Origin: Bodo saltans | Taxonomy: Eukaryota; Euglenozoa; Kinetoplastea; Eubodonida; Bodonidae | DNA length: 56,920 nt | Assembly (NCBI GenBank): GCA_001460835.1 | Contig: CYKH01001877.1 | Coordinates: 1-56,920 of the forward strand | Direction: 5' to 3' | Shown here: positions 18,893-29,479 of the stretch, one piece after another | Layout of the letters: each line of letters begins with the position of its first letter | How positions within the stretch are numbered: the stretch's first letter is position 1 | Translations under genes and position numbers: made by a program | Notes under the pieces: generated by a model | What the model was told of the DNA's origin: nothing | Database searches by the model: none | The model's input: only the letters and a program-made list of their open reading frames with translations

Positions 18893-19689
18893 AAAAAGCA
18901 CTTTACACATCATGTCATGGATGCAAAACTGTAGCAAGGGGCTTTATGTTTCGCCTTCCTCTACTTTTCGCTTCATTCACTTATGCACTTGTTTGCGCTC
19001 TTCCCTCCCCCCTCTCTTCACTTCTACATCAACCTACACATTCCCTTCAACATCAATCCAAATGCACCTGCCCAATAATATTACGCCCAACCAACATCAG
19101 AATCAAACACACGTTGTGTTTGTGTTTTTTGTGTTGTTTGTTTTTTTTGATTTTCTGTCGCTCTTCCCCACTATCTCGCTGATTTTGAATCGGTCGCCAT
19201 CGGAGACCCTTTACGCTGTGGATCGCAAGTGCGATCAGTCCATCAAAAAAAAAAAGATGTGAGCGATCACCAGCACGACGAAGACACCATAGAGAACTAA
19301 TGTCAGTTGACAGCTCGGAGAGCAACCCTCCCTTTCCCAACTCTCTCCTAATGAGGTTGGTTGTTTCGTTTGATTATGGTATCCCCCCTTCCTTTCAAGA
19401 AGGTTCCTATTTAGGCGGCGACAAAGACAGCGCAACCTTTCCTCCATTGAGTGCGCATTTTTCCTGGTGGTCTATTTACGTGCCACATACTCTTCCGCTC
19501 TCTCTCTCTTTCTCTCACTTACGTCTCACATTGAAACTCTTTTTATTCGAATTTCATGTTTCATGAGCAACGCGATGACCAGTGTGAACTCCCAAAGTTC
19601 AGCTTTTATCGCGCACTTTTTTTCATTCCCCTCGAAAGCACACATTACCTTTCACCCAGATTAAACATTACTCAACTCAAAAAGATTGT
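18893..19689. other. Intergenic spacer, T/C-rich
   Basis: Nearly 800 bp of T- and CT-rich sequence (for example 19136-19151 of mostly T, 19498-19519 of CT). The open stretches it contains are hydrophobic or Ser/Phe-rich by-products of the pyrimidine content. No gene is supported. Confidence 0.55.
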
Positions 19690-20772
19690 ATGCAGCGTCT
19701 TATCGATCTGCGGTCTGACACCGTCACGCAACCAACAGAGGAAATGCGAGACTTTATGCGCTCTGCTATTGTTGGCGATGATGTCTACGAAGAAGACCCC
19801 ACCGTGCGAGAGCTTGAAATGACAGTGGCGACACTGCTTGGCAAGGAGTCGGGCGTCTTTGTTCCGTCCGGCACGATGGGTAACCTTATCGCTGCAATGA
19901 TTCACGGACGCGATAAGCGCAGCGAGATTATTTGTGGATCCGACTCTCACGTGGCACGCGATGAGGTCGGTGGGATGAGCGCGGTTGCAGGTGTTCACAC
20001 ATTCCAAGTGCCAAACCTTGAGGAAGGCCGTCTGGACATTGACAAAGTCCGCGAGGCAGTGTTAGCTGACGCCGATATCCACTACTCTGTCCCACGCGCT
20101 GTGTTTGTGGAGACGTCACACGGCAACCGAGGTGGTCGAGTACCTCCACTTGCGCACTTTGAAGAAATCGCAGCCATTTGTAGGCAGCGCATCTCGAATC
20201 ATGTTGCCCTGCATTGCGACGGAGCTCGGATTTGGAATGCCGCGGCTGCCCTTAAACTGTCGCCTGCCGATGTCGCGCGCCCATTTGACACTGTGACGTG
20301 CTGCATGAGCAAAGGCCTTGGGTGCCCCATGGGGTCCGTATTGTGCGGTCCTCTGTCGTTTGTGACGGAGGCGCGGTGGGCTCGAAAAATGTTAGGCGGA
20401 GGCATGCGCCAAGTCGGTTTTATGGCCGCTGCGGGTCTCTACGCATTAAAGCACAACCTACCTCGAATCCCCGACGATCACCGCAGGCTGTCCTCGATGC
20501 ACACCACTCTCACTGCTGCAACTGCTGCGAAGGAGGGCATGAACGGCGCTGTCACCCTCAGCCCCGTGGAGACGAATATCATGTTTGTTCACACGAACAA
20601 CGCAGCGAACCGTGACTCTGTTGTGACGCACTGCGCAAAGAATGGGGTTCTGGTTGGATCGTGGCCAGGAAATGCAATTCGAGTCGTTATGAACTGCAAT
20701 GTGGATGAGGAGGCGGCTAAGCGGTCAACTGACGTACTTACTGAGGGGCTTTTGAAATACTTTTCTTCTTGA
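19690..20772 (+). CDS. Low-specificity L-threonine aldolase
   Basis: This 360-residue cytosolic PLP enzyme splits L-threonine (and allo-threonine) into glycine and acetaldehyde. The start MQRLIDLRSDTVTQPTEEMR is the family signature. SGTMGN near residues 60-65 binds PLP phosphate, HCDGARIWNA carries Asp177 and Arg180, and CCMSKGLGCPMGS carries the Schiff-base Lys208. Length matches bacterial and protist enzymes. The ATG directly precedes the conserved N-terminus. The gene looks intact and sits between the two proteins with dual-acylation starts. Confidence 0.96.
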   Translation: MQRLIDLRSDTVTQPTEEMRDFMRSAIVGDDVYEEDPTVRELEMTVATLLGKESGVFVPSGTMGNLIAAMIHGRDKRSEIICGSDSHVARDEVGGMSAVAGVHTFQVPNLEEGRLDIDKVREAVLADADIHYSVPRAVFVETSHGNRGGRVPPLAHFEEIAAICRQRISNHVALHCDGARIWNAAAALKLSPADVARPFDTVTCCMSKGLGCPMGSVLCGPLSFVTEARWARKMLGGGMRQVGFMAAAGLYALKHNLPRIPDDHRRLSSMHTTLTAATAAKEGMNGAVTLSPVETNIMFVHTNNAANRDSVVTHCAKNGVLVGSWPGNAIRVVMNCNVDEEAAKRSTDVLTEGLLKYFSS

Positions 20773-21064
20773 AATACAGACGAAGAAAGTGAAAGAGCAG
20801 GCCGCGCTGTTATCGATTATGTGAACATACTCATGCAATCTGTTCGTTTTACTTTTATCTCAGCATCCAATAACAGGTTACACACAAGGAAAAACAATAC
20901 CGTTCGTCCACGTGAGAGTGTTTTCACTGATCTACGATATTCAGTTTTTCACATCTCGCCAGTACCGACGCAAACCCAAACCCGCTTCAACCAACACAAC
21001 AATTGCCCCCTTAGTGGTAATCAAACATTTCACGCAAACACAAACACAAAAATAATCTGAAAGA

Positions 21065-22651
21065 ATGGGGAACGCTTGCTGCAGTCAGCCTATGGCCCCC
21101 GCCGTGCGAAATCGCCGTCATTCTGGCGTTGCCATCGTTGACGCACGAATGTCTGCATGGCGCCACCGCAATCATCAGCAGCATCAATCAGAAAGCACAA
21201 GCCGTTTCTCTGCGGGTGCAGCATCGAGCACTTTTCACTCGACCTCGTCTCCCATCCGTCGATCATCAGATGACCCTGCCCCGCTATCTCCGCCCATGTC
21301 CGTGTCGGGTGGCATCCGATCTCCGAACCCACTCGACCGCACTGCAGCCGTTGCTAGCAGCCCTTCCGGTCCCGCGTCTCCTTTATTGCGGGCCGAACGA
21401 ACCCTCTCCAGCCCAGCCCGTCCAGTTGGAGTGATTCCACTTGTGCAGAGGCCCTCTCAGCCTGTTGCTTTGTCCCCTGCATCACTTCCGCACCCCATGA
21501 TCCCCACCACTACAACGCTCGACGCTGCCTCGACCCACCTGCCGCTCCCACCACCACTTGCACGTCACTCCTCTGACATTCCCTTGTGGAGGTTGGGGAT
21601 AGAGGGAGGCAGTGGGTACTCGAGTGATGCAGGGACGGATAGCGGCAATCATCAAGCATTCCAACCTCTAGGTGGGGCAATGATGGATGACTGGTGGGAG
21701 AGACAGAAACAAACAATCACCACATCGAGCCCAAGCCCGAAACCAGTTTTTGCAGACAACGAGGGACTCCCAACCCACAATCCTCCTGCCGCAACAACGA
21801 CGTCGTCTCCACCACCACCCTCAAATCACCTGCAACTTGCAACATCGATCCCGACTCCTGCAGTGTCGCCAGCCCCCGCAGCCCCGAGTGCCATTCGTGT
21901 CGACTTCCTCCCCGCAGCTGTTGTGCCGTCCTTCTCTAGTCCACTCTCAACCTTCTTGCCTGCACCGCTGGATGACGATCAGCAGAGCCACAACGCCCAG
22001 CAGTTCCTATCCCAACAGCAACACCACATCGAGTTCCCCTACATACGTGCACCTGGAGATGAGTATACCGTGAGCAGCGTCGATGGAACGATGGACCACC
22101 ACCAAGACCAGCACGACGACGCTGTTGGGTACGCGACGTTCGAAGAACGAAGCAGCCAAGTCGGTGCCTTGAACCATTACATTCCTGCCAATGAACGCAG
22201 TATCGCATCCGATCTCATGGTCCCCGGGGATGACGACCATTTCTCTACCGCCTCGTCACGACATCGCCGTAGCAATGTGGTGGGAGGTGGTGTCGCAATG
22301 CTTGCTGCCTCTACTGTGCACTCCTCCGCAGTCACGACGACGACAACAACATCGTCCTCGAACGGAGGAAAACACGCGCACCCCTCATCCCGCCAAATGT
22401 GTGCGTCCAGCCATTCTGCCCCGTCGTTCGACATGGAATCGATTGGCCGCTTTCCAGTTGACAGTGGAAACTCCGCATCATTCCGCGGTGGTGGAGGTGC
22501 AGCAGTCGGGGATGGTGATTCACCTCGTCGGGGGTCTTCACCGCGTCGCGGCTCGATGCAGCATCGAGGATCTTCGTCAAACTGCGTGGCTTCATCAGCC
22601 TCAACAACCCACAGCCAAATCACAGCAGCTCGACAAACTCCCATCTTATAA
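21065..22651 (+). CDS. Large disordered protein with N-terminal dual-acylation signal (MGNACC)
   Basis: 528 residues starting MGNACCSQ. Gly-2 fits N-myristoylation, and Cys-5/Cys-6 fit palmitoylation. A basic stretch with HSGVAIVDAR and AWRHRNHQ follows. Almost all the rest is Ser/Pro/Thr/His-rich and predicted disordered. The segment DSGNHQAFQPLG near residues 192-203 resembles the protein at 18056. An Arg/Gly/Ser repeat, PRRGSSPRRGSMQHRGSS, lies near the C-terminus and could be phosphorylated. No catalytic domain is visible. Membrane anchoring is inferred from the N-terminus only. Confidence 0.65.
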   Translation: MGNACCSQPMAPAVRNRRHSGVAIVDARMSAWRHRNHQQHQSESTSRFSAGAASSTFHSTSSPIRRSSDDPAPLSPPMSVSGGIRSPNPLDRTAAVASSPSGPASPLLRAERTLSSPARPVGVIPLVQRPSQPVALSPASLPHPMIPTTTTLDAASTHLPLPPPLARHSSDIPLWRLGIEGGSGYSSDAGTDSGNHQAFQPLGGAMMDDWWERQKQTITTSSPSPKPVFADNEGLPTHNPPAATTTSSPPPPSNHLQLATSIPTPAVSPAPAAPSAIRVDFLPAAVVPSFSSPLSTFLPAPLDDDQQSHNAQQFLSQQQHHIEFPYIRAPGDEYTVSSVDGTMDHHQDQHDDAVGYATFEERSSQVGALNHYIPANERSIASDLMVPGDDDHFSTASSRHRRSNVVGGGVAMLAASTVHSSAVTTTTTTSSSNGGKHAHPSSRQMCASSHSAPSFDMESIGRFPVDSGNSASFRGGGGAAVGDGDSPRRGSSPRRGSMQHRGSSSNCVASSASTTHSQITAARQTPIL

Positions 22652-24415
22652 CAACACAGAACACACTAAAGACGAGAATAAGAAAAGTCCGAGAAGCAAC
22701 CTCTTTCCTTTTTGCTTTGTTATGAGATCTTGTTTTTTTTCGCGTGTTTTTTTTCGTCCTTGCTCTGTGGTGACGAAAAAGCACGCAGCGCAACAAACGG
22801 AAACAAACCACATTTTTTTCGCTTCAAACACCCACCACCATCACCACACCTTTTTTTCCCCGCCCTGCGCGTAACAAATCATTTTTACTGTGACGCTACA
22901 AAAAATCTGAGTTTTTTGTTTTTTTTTTTTGCTTTCGCTCCCCATCCACACATCCCACATTCACCCACACCCCCCTCAGTTATTACCTCATCCTTCCGTA
23001 CGAATCTCAAGTTGACTTTTCAGTTTCGTTGTTTCATTAGGTTGTGTGCAGTTTATTCTTTCTTTTTTTTTCAACGTCCTAAAACACTACTTCCTGATTG
23101 CTTTCGTAGGTTGTGCTTGAGACATTTTTCTTTTTCTAGATTACAGTGGCTTGGACTCATCCCATTTTTTTTCTTTTATTTATTCTCCTTGATACCACCC
23201 TTGTCACTCAGCAGCACTTCGTTAACGCAGTATGGTTTCCCTCCCCCGGTCAAGCTCAGATTTTTTCCTCTGAGTCAACTCGTTGCTGCGTGTGTCTTGA
23301 GTTTCTTGTGAAACTATCCCAGAACACACTTTACCACATAACGGCGATTCGTAACGAGTGCAATTTACTTTGCTCCCATCAAAAATAGGCACACATTTTC
23401 TTTAGAAAAGGCCTCTTAAAGCTATCGTGAAGGACATCTCGCAATTTATTCCAGTGCACTCGTGTTGGCTATTTTCTTTCCTCACCTTTTACTACCTCAC
23501 TGTTTTTGCTTTGGTTTCTTGCTGTTGTTTTTTTTTTTCCCCTCCACAAACACGCTTTTGAAAGGCTTGAGCGTTTTATTGGAGCTGAAGGAATCTGTTG
23601 ATGTTGTTGTTGTTTCGCGCCGCGCAGTTTCGCACAGAAAAAAAAAAGGAGTGGAGTGCATTTCATTGCTATTCAAACACCCTTTGTTTTTTGACATTAC
23701 TTCCTGTTTGTTCCAAAAGTAAATCTCCCCACACTCGCAGGTGGGTCGTGCACTATCAACAGGGATAATCGCAGTACGCCTTTGTTTTTTTTGTTTTTTG
23801 TTTGTTGTTCGTTTCCTTTCAAAACTATCTTCCTCCTGAAATCGGGGGCTCCAGTCACATGAAAGGCAGCCAATCCTCTTCAATGTGATCAGAGAATGTT
23901 TGCTTGTTTATTTTCGTTTTCAGTGCCTGCGTGTCTTTTTGTTTAACAACAAGCTTTTCCCCTTCGAACCCGTAACTACCCCCAACAACAAAATGGAAGA
24001 TGCTACGAGTGCAGTTTGATCAAGGATGTGTCTTGCTCCACTGCTGTGCAAACTTTACATTTTGTTTCTTTTTTCCCTCTTTTTTTTCGCGTTCCACTCG
24101 TTTGAATTACTTTTCCTCTTGAGTGCGCTTTGTTTTCGAAACGATGCTTTTTTTTCGGCTTTTTTCCAGTGTACGCCAGACATCAGAAAGAATCTTTTCT
24201 TTATGTTTCCGCTTCCTCCTTGCACTCAGTTTCTATTTGCTGGTTTGTGTCGATGCATTACTGCTGGGTTCATTTTTCATTATGATTTGCTATGTCTTGA
24301 TTCTGCCCACTCAGCTTTTCCTTTTTTTTTCTCGCTTTATGTTGCCGTTTTCCCAAAATTTATGGTGTCAGTATTCGTTGAGTGTGAATCATCCGCTGAT
24401 CCCATTTTTATTCCC

Positions 24416-24457
<42 letters not shown>

Positions 24458-24855
24458 CCTCTCGGTTCATGTGCACCACTGCGACAATAAGGAATTGCGC
24501 AGCGCATAAAAAAAAAACGCTCGTGATATCACGACGTCCCATTCCTGCTCAAATAGTCACGGCAGAAAAACGACATCAAAAAAAGAGGACTGAACCAGAT
24601 TAATTGAGAGAGAGGTATTTTTAAGAACACAAAGCCCTCGGTAAGCACTAACAATTGTTTGTTGCATTCGTTTCACTTGACATAATGAAAGGAGAGATCG
24701 AACCCTTGATTTTCGGAAAACTCTGAATTGACTCCGTTAACCCGTTGTTGTGTCGTTAACGATGCTCTTGTTGTTGTTGTTGTTGTCATAACACATTGTG
24801 TCACTCGAAAACAGGTCATCACAACCAGCGCACCTCCCCCAAAAAAAAAGGTGAA
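22652..24855. other. Long T-rich intergenic region (2.2 kb)
   Basis: The longest spacer in the window. It is dominated by T and CT runs on the + strand with a CT microsatellite at 24419-24454 and a GTT run near 24767-24786. The open stretches in it are Phe/Leu/Ser-rich and biased by the T content, with no recognisable domain. I found no tRNA-like A/B box pair. Such a spacer may separate two processing units or hold non-coding RNA, but no signal for either is visible. Confidence 0.55.
24419..24454 (+). repeat. (CT)18 microsatellite
   Basis: 36 nt of uninterrupted CT. It is a strong polypyrimidine tract, but it lies about 400 nt before the next ATG. Confidence 0.95.
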
Positions 24856-25527
24856 ATGCCCAAGTCCAAGCGCGCTAAGATTGTCCCCCTCACGAAGACC
24901 AAGGCGAAGACCCGTGGCGACAAAGATGACCTGATTGAAAAGATTCAATCGTCCCTTGAGGAATACGGTGAGATTTATACCTTCAGTATCTTCAACACCC
25001 GCACGAACATCCTGCAAGATATCCGCGAAGAGCGAAGGGAAGACAGCCGACTTTTCCTGGGCAATAACAAACTTATGATGATTGCCCTTGGCCGCGACGA
25101 AGCCTCAACGTTCAAGCCTAACCTCCACAAGCTGTCCAAGTACCTGAACGGTCACTGCGGCCTGCTGTGCACCAATCTCCCAAAGAAGGAGGTGAAGGAA
25201 TACTTTAGCGGCGTCGGCGCCCAAGTGTACGCTCGCACTGGCCAAACTGCTGCTGAGACACTCACCCTCACCGCAGGTCCTCTCCCCCAATTCCCTCATT
25301 CCATGTTCGAGCACCTCTCGAAGCTTGGACTTCCCATCAAGCTCGATAAGGGCGTTGTCGTTCTGCTGCAGGACACCACTGTGTGCGCAGAGGGCGACAC
25401 CCTTAGCGCTGAGGCCGCGCAGCTACTGAAGCTCTTTGGAATGCAAACGGCTGAATTCCGAATTGAGCTCACTGCTCACTGGGCAAACGGCGTTGCAAAG
25501 AAAATTGGTGGCAAAGCAGACGAGTAA
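24856..25527 (+). CDS. MRT4: Ribosome assembly factor Mrt4 (MRTO4)
   Basis: 223 residues beginning MPKSKRAKIVPLTKT, the family start. Mrt4 is a nucleolar paralogue of ribosomal protein P0. It occupies the P0 site on pre-60S particles and is later exchanged. The uL10-like domain is clear: YTFSIFNTRTNILQDIRE, FLGNNKLMMIALGRD, GLLCTNLPKKEV, and GPLPQFPHSMFEHLSKLGLP with the conserved PHS. The long acidic tail of true P0 is absent. The ATG at 24856 was preferred over an earlier non-ATG open extension because it starts exactly at the conserved N-terminus. A pyrimidine-poor, A-rich run directly precedes it. Confidence 0.95.
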   Translation: MPKSKRAKIVPLTKTKAKTRGDKDDLIEKIQSSLEEYGEIYTFSIFNTRTNILQDIREERREDSRLFLGNNKLMMIALGRDEASTFKPNLHKLSKYLNGHCGLLCTNLPKKEVKEYFSGVGAQVYARTGQTAAETLTLTAGPLPQFPHSMFEHLSKLGLPIKLDKGVVVLLQDTTVCAEGDTLSAEAAQLLKLFGMQTAEFRIELTAHWANGVAKKIGGKADE

Positions 25528-25727
25528 AGAAGAATGAGAAAGAAAATGCTGAAGAACTGAGGCGGATAATAGCCGAGTGGACAGGCGAAACAAACACAAA
25601 GAACTGTTGTTGATTTCTCGAGTAACACCTAATCCAAGAAACATCAGACAAGTTCCCTTCGTTACTAGATATTTTTCTCTGCGAACGTTTCTCTCATCGT
25701 TTGTCGCCCCTCTTCATCACACTGTCA

Positions 25728-25729
25728 AG
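25728..25729 (+). promoter_or_regulatory. Predicted trans-splice acceptor AG
   Basis: First AG after the CT-rich tract 25687-25720 and 29 nt before the ATG at 25758. Predicted from layout only. Confidence 0.35.
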
Positions 25730-25757
25730 AAGGAAAGGAAATCCTTTTTGGTGAGAA

Positions 25758-28115
25758 ATGCATAGTCATCAAACGCACAACGACAAAATTAGCGCCGAAG
25801 AAGAGCGTCATAGCAACCCACTACTCCAGGCCTTGAAGCATGGAGGAGCACTGCATAAAATTGTGGCCAGCGCTGGCTCGTTCGACGCTGTACTCTGTCC
25901 CACAACGGCCGTTTTGCGTGCTGCTGGTCTGGATGCCGCGCTTCATTTTCACCACTCGGTCGCCCCTACCCATCTATCGTCATCCGTCTCACTTAACTCG
26001 CTCGATGCCTCAACCACATCAAGCAGCATCGCTCCAACAGCGCCGTCATCGTCGCTGCAACAACACGCTTCCTCGTCAGCAACTGTGCAACAGCATCCTG
26101 CAACTTGGTTTATCCTCGCTCATTTGATTCGTTTTGACAATCGTGGCATGAGCGTAGACTTCTCCACACTTTCTGGACATCGTGGTGCTTTTAGCGATGC
26201 GCTTGACTCTGTCTTCTGCGCTGGTGTCCCTGGAAGAAGCCGTGTGATTCGACACTTGGATCCACTGCCTGCACAGTCGCAAGAAGCGCACAGAAGATTC
26301 GACCCTGCAACGTTGAATATTTTTCTGATTGATGGGATTGTTGTCGACGAAGAGGTTGTGAAACGTTGCAAGCAACAAATGCTCGCTCAGCAACATCATC
26401 GGCAGCTGCAGCCTGTAAAAGGAAGCACCGCCAGCACTCTCACTTCCCCAGCACCTGGCTCTCAGCCTTCGCATCGCATTGCAGCCCCTGCGGCTTCTTC
26501 CAGCGTTCCAGTCGCCCACGTTGCATCACATGCCGACCCTGCATCAGGAGGCCACAACGCGCAGTCGCCAGCGTCAACATTCTCAAGATTGTTTGGCTCA
26601 GTTGCTGGCTCGTGGCTCGGTGGACCAACGGCCCCACCAACCGAAGCAAGCTCAGTTGCAGCTAAGGACTCCTCTTCTACATCATCTGCAGGGAAGAGCT
26701 CTACCGCCACTCGCAAAGTCACCACCGCACAAGAATTGGCGATTCAGTACCCTGAATTTCAACGATTGATCTCCGTCCCCGCGTCAGCGCAAGTGTCGAA
26801 AGCACTTCGCGCTTTCGTCGATCGGATTATTATTCAAGAAATGCCGTCCACAACAACAACATCGTCGAGTCTCACCACAAGTAGCAGCAGTGGTCCATCG
26901 CAGGTAGATGAGCTTGCAAAGGAAATCAACGGCTTCACCAAGCAGCTCGTTAATCAAGTACGCAAGATTGCCCACTGGAAAGGTTACGAATCGGTGGCGC
27001 GGGAGGGCATCGAGAAATACATCACCAGTAAGTTGTACGCAAAGTTGTTCTCTGCCACATGGGCTGAGAAACAAATCGACGCAACGCTGAAGCGTAAGAT
27101 TGGACTGTTGTCACCTGTCGTGGACATCAAGAGAAACCTTGATGGCCCGGAAGGTGTCGATCAAGCAGCGGATTGGGCCTCTGCCGTTGCTGCCGCAAAG
27201 GAAATGAACGAATTTCGCTCTCCAAGAGATAAGATGGAGTGCCTTATGAACATGTGCGACTTGGTGCAACGGTGCGTCGTAGAAGCCACCACCCTTAAGA
27301 AACAGAATCACCCGCAACAGCAGGCTGCAGGTTCCGATGAGCACAACAGCGGCACCTCGTCACCGTCCAGTGGCGTCGCGGCATTTGGGGCCGACGATAT
27401 TCTGCCGGCCCTGATGTTCTGTGTTCTCACTGCCAATCCTGAGAACTTCCACTCTAACCTAGTCTTTATTGATCGGTTCCGCGATAAGGAGCTCATGGAA
27501 CCACATGGAGAGTACAATTTGACCTGCATGCAGTCATGTGCACAATTTTGGTTGACGTGTCAAGCGCATCACTTGCACCTGACAGAAGAAGCTTTCGATA
27601 CCGCTCTTGGCAATGTGTACGCGAAACCACAACAGTCTAAGAATAACCGACGAGGGTCACAGACCGACTCACCGCCGCCACCTCCACCGCCTGCGGATCA
27701 TTGCAAGACTACTGGTGAACTTACTGTTGACGCTCTGTTCGATAACACTCAATCGCACCAAGCAGTTGCTGCTGTCTCAGCGGTGTTGAGGGCGCCGTCG
27801 AGGTCAGTGGATGTCCAGACGGACCTTAGTGGCCCATCGTCGTTTGATCTGACTCCTTTGATGGAGCGCAACGCCTCGAATGAATCAACGACGCTGCCAT
27901 CAACATCATCATCTGATACTGCACATGTCGTCAAAGTGCAAGACGTTTTGCGGTGTGTTGTTGCGGCCGATGCTGTGTCGCCTCTGACTACAAGTGTGGC
28001 TGAGGAGTTTGAGGCACTCACCATCAGCGACCTGCGCGATGCGTGGGCCGAGCTGAAGCAACTGCGAATGATGCAGAAGAGTATTTTGGAATTGTGTCAT
28101 GAAAGCTCTCACTGA
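25758..28115 (+). CDS. VPS9-domain protein, probable Rab5-family GEF
   Basis: 785 residues. The VPS9 domain lies at about 395-620: a helical entry (FVDRIIIQEM...LAKEINGFTKQLVNQVRKI), SPRDKMECLMNMCDLVQRCV near 489, and ADDILPALMFCVLTANPENF near 543 with the conserved DD, which contacts the GTPase. This domain catalyses nucleotide exchange on Rab5-type GTPases at early endosomes, a central route in kinetoplastid endocytosis. The N-terminal 110 residues contain a short helical part and Ser/Thr-rich linkers. Residues about 120-200 (WFILAHLIRFDNRGMSV) look folded but unknown. The C-terminus is Pro/Ser-rich and then a coiled helix (LRDAWAELKQLRMMQKSILE). No RING or zinc finger of Rabex-5 type is visible. 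Confidence 0.9.
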   Translation: MHSHQTHNDKISAEEERHSNPLLQALKHGGALHKIVASAGSFDAVLCPTTAVLRAAGLDAALHFHHSVAPTHLSSSVSLNSLDASTTSSSIAPTAPSSSLQQHASSSATVQQHPATWFILAHLIRFDNRGMSVDFSTLSGHRGAFSDALDSVFCAGVPGRSRVIRHLDPLPAQSQEAHRRFDPATLNIFLIDGIVVDEEVVKRCKQQMLAQQHHRQLQPVKGSTASTLTSPAPGSQPSHRIAAPAASSSVPVAHVASHADPASGGHNAQSPASTFSRLFGSVAGSWLGGPTAPPTEASSVAAKDSSSTSSAGKSSTATRKVTTAQELAIQYPEFQRLISVPASAQVSKALRAFVDRIIIQEMPSTTTTSSSLTTSSSSGPSQVDELAKEINGFTKQLVNQVRKIAHWKGYESVAREGIEKYITSKLYAKLFSATWAEKQIDATLKRKIGLLSPVVDIKRNLDGPEGVDQAADWASAVAAAKEMNEFRSPRDKMECLMNMCDLVQRCVVEATTLKKQNHPQQQAAGSDEHNSGTSSPSSGVAAFGADDILPALMFCVLTANPENFHSNLVFIDRFRDKELMEPHGEYNLTCMQSCAQFWLTCQAHHLHLTEEAFDTALGNVYAKPQQSKNNRRGSQTDSPPPPPPPADHCKTTGELTVDALFDNTQSHQAVAAVSAVLRAPSRSVDVQTDLSGPSSFDLTPLMERNASNESTTLPSTSSSDTAHVVKVQDVLRCVVAADAVSPLTTSVAEEFEALTISDLRDAWAELKQLRMMQKSILELCHESSH

Positions 28116-28251
28116 CGTATGTTGCGTCGCGATCTTTATCTTCTTCGTGAACTATCTGTCTCTTGTCCTCAACAACAATAGAAATCCAACTTTCTTTTTT
28201 TTTTTCCTGATTTTGCAAAACGCTTGAATTATCACACGAAATCAAACGCAA

Positions 28252-28253
28252 AG
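28252..28253 (+). promoter_or_regulatory. Predicted trans-splice acceptor AG
   Basis: The first AG after the T-rich tract 28190-28216, 42 nt before the ATG at 28295. Prediction from layout. Confidence 0.35.
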
Positions 28254-28294
28254 AAACAACGTTCCGCCTTTCGCGTTATTTCCATTGTCATATT

Positions 28295-28588
28295 ATGTCT
28301 GTCGAAGCTTCCGTCGCAGCACTGGAGATCCGTGCCACCACGGCAGAAGCTCAGTTGAAGGAACTACAATCTAAAGCAACGTCCTCTGATGCTGCCGTGG
28401 CACTTCGTCTGAAGGAACTCCTCGAGTTGATGCAAGAGGACCGAAAAGAGGCCGAGGAAATCCGTGCCACCCGTGATGAGCTCAAGGAGGAGAACGGCAA
28501 GCTGCGCGCTCAGGTTGGCAAGCTCGAGTACCGTGTGCTGCATCTCCTTCGCACAATTAACGATATTGAGGCCGCAGGCAAGAAGTAG
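28295..28588 (+). CDS. Small coiled-coil protein
   Basis: 97 residues, nearly all predicted helix with heptad-like leucines and many E, K, R and A. The C-terminal segment ENGKLRAQVGKLEYRVLHLL carries an N..KL.YR..HLL pattern that I have seen in several unrelated coiled-coil modules, but it does not name a family. The lack of Pro and Gly, a clear ATG and an upstream polypyrimidine tract support a real gene. It is probably a structural or adaptor subunit; this is inference. Confidence 0.75.
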   Translation: MSVEASVAALEIRATTAEAQLKELQSKATSSDAAVALRLKELLELMQEDRKEAEEIRATRDELKEENGKLRAQVGKLEYRVLHLLRTINDIEAAGKK

Positions 28589-28788
28589 GCACCACCTCCT
28601 CTGGTGAGTTGTTTTGTGTGTGGAGCTTGTGATGAACGTAAAAGCTGTCAAAGTGTTGATGAATTCTTTGCACAAAAAAAAATTCACGATGAGCACCTTA
28701 GCTTGTTTCTACCTGTACGATTGAAAGAGTTTGTAGCACCCCTTTTTGGAGTCGTAACCAACCTCAGAAAACACACAAAGACTTATCA

Positions 28789-29046
28789 ATGACCGCCGCC
28801 GAGCTCCCATTCTACACTGCTGAGGAGGTCGCAAAGCACAACTCCGAGAGCGATTGCTGGGTCATTTATCGAGGTGGTGTGTACGCATTTCCAGAAGAGT
28901 TTATCATGTCGTCACATCCCGGTGGCCCAGTGCTGCTCGATGCTGCTGGTAAGGATGGGACAATCCTTTTCGACGACGGGCCGCATGGGGACAGTGCACG
29001 TGAAGTACTCTTGCACTTCAGAATTGGCACACTCAAGAAGGACTGA
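28789..29046 (+). CDS. Cytochrome b5-domain protein, soluble
   Basis: 85 residues forming little more than the heme domain of cytochrome b5: FYTAEEVAKHNSESDCWVIY, the HPGG motif with axial His43, and FDDGPHGDSAREVLLHF with the second axial His66. Spacing between ligands is 23, close to the usual 24. Electron carriers of this type pass electrons from NAD(P)H flavoproteins to desaturases and oxygenases. No C-terminal membrane anchor is present, so it is a free or partner-bound form. A multidomain flavin reductase lies 13 kb downstream (41755); a functional link is only a guess. Confidence 0.94.
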   Translation: MTAAELPFYTAEEVAKHNSESDCWVIYRGGVYAFPEEFIMSSHPGGPVLLDAAGKDGTILFDDGPHGDSAREVLLHFRIGTLKKD

Positions 29047-29479
29047 CAACATCGCGTGAGCTTGTTTTCCGTCGTCTTGATTTTTTCTTCTCTTTTTTTT
29101 TGCGGGTTTTTAAACCACTTCGCACCGGCTGTTGTGACTTTTTTTTGATTCTGTGACATGTACCAGCAACGCTTTGAGTTCTACGACGTGTTCTTTTGTC
29201 TTCTGTTTGTTGTCACAAACAAAAAAGGAATTGAGAGTAGCAAGAAGAAGATCTCTCTCATTTCACTTTTTATTTCACCCTTCAAAAAAATTCTTAAGAG
29301 AAAAGCAAACGCATTCGAACTTCTTGTTCGCACATCGCTTCGCGCTTAGCAACGTTTCCTGTGGCTAAGCATCAAACCTATTTCTAAAAATCAAAAAAAT
29401 ATCCGGGAAAGCGAACAGAGACCTGATACACACAAACACTTAAACGCTGACGAACAAGTATTTTTGCACAACTTCATCC
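29047..29479. other. Intergenic spacer
   Basis: T-rich then A-rich sequence without a supportable gene. The T run at 29091-29100 and the mixed tract at 29258-29285 could serve RNA processing of the downstream gene. A 63-codon open stretch (29158-29349) has no other support. Confidence 0.5.

Noticed and set aside
22712-24509. Several open frames of 80-200 codons in the long spacer
   Set aside because: They are Phe/Ser/Leu-rich products of T and CT runs, with no domains.
25563-25600. tagccgagtgg resembles a tRNA A box
   Set aside because: No B box or acceptor stem pairing is found at the right distance.
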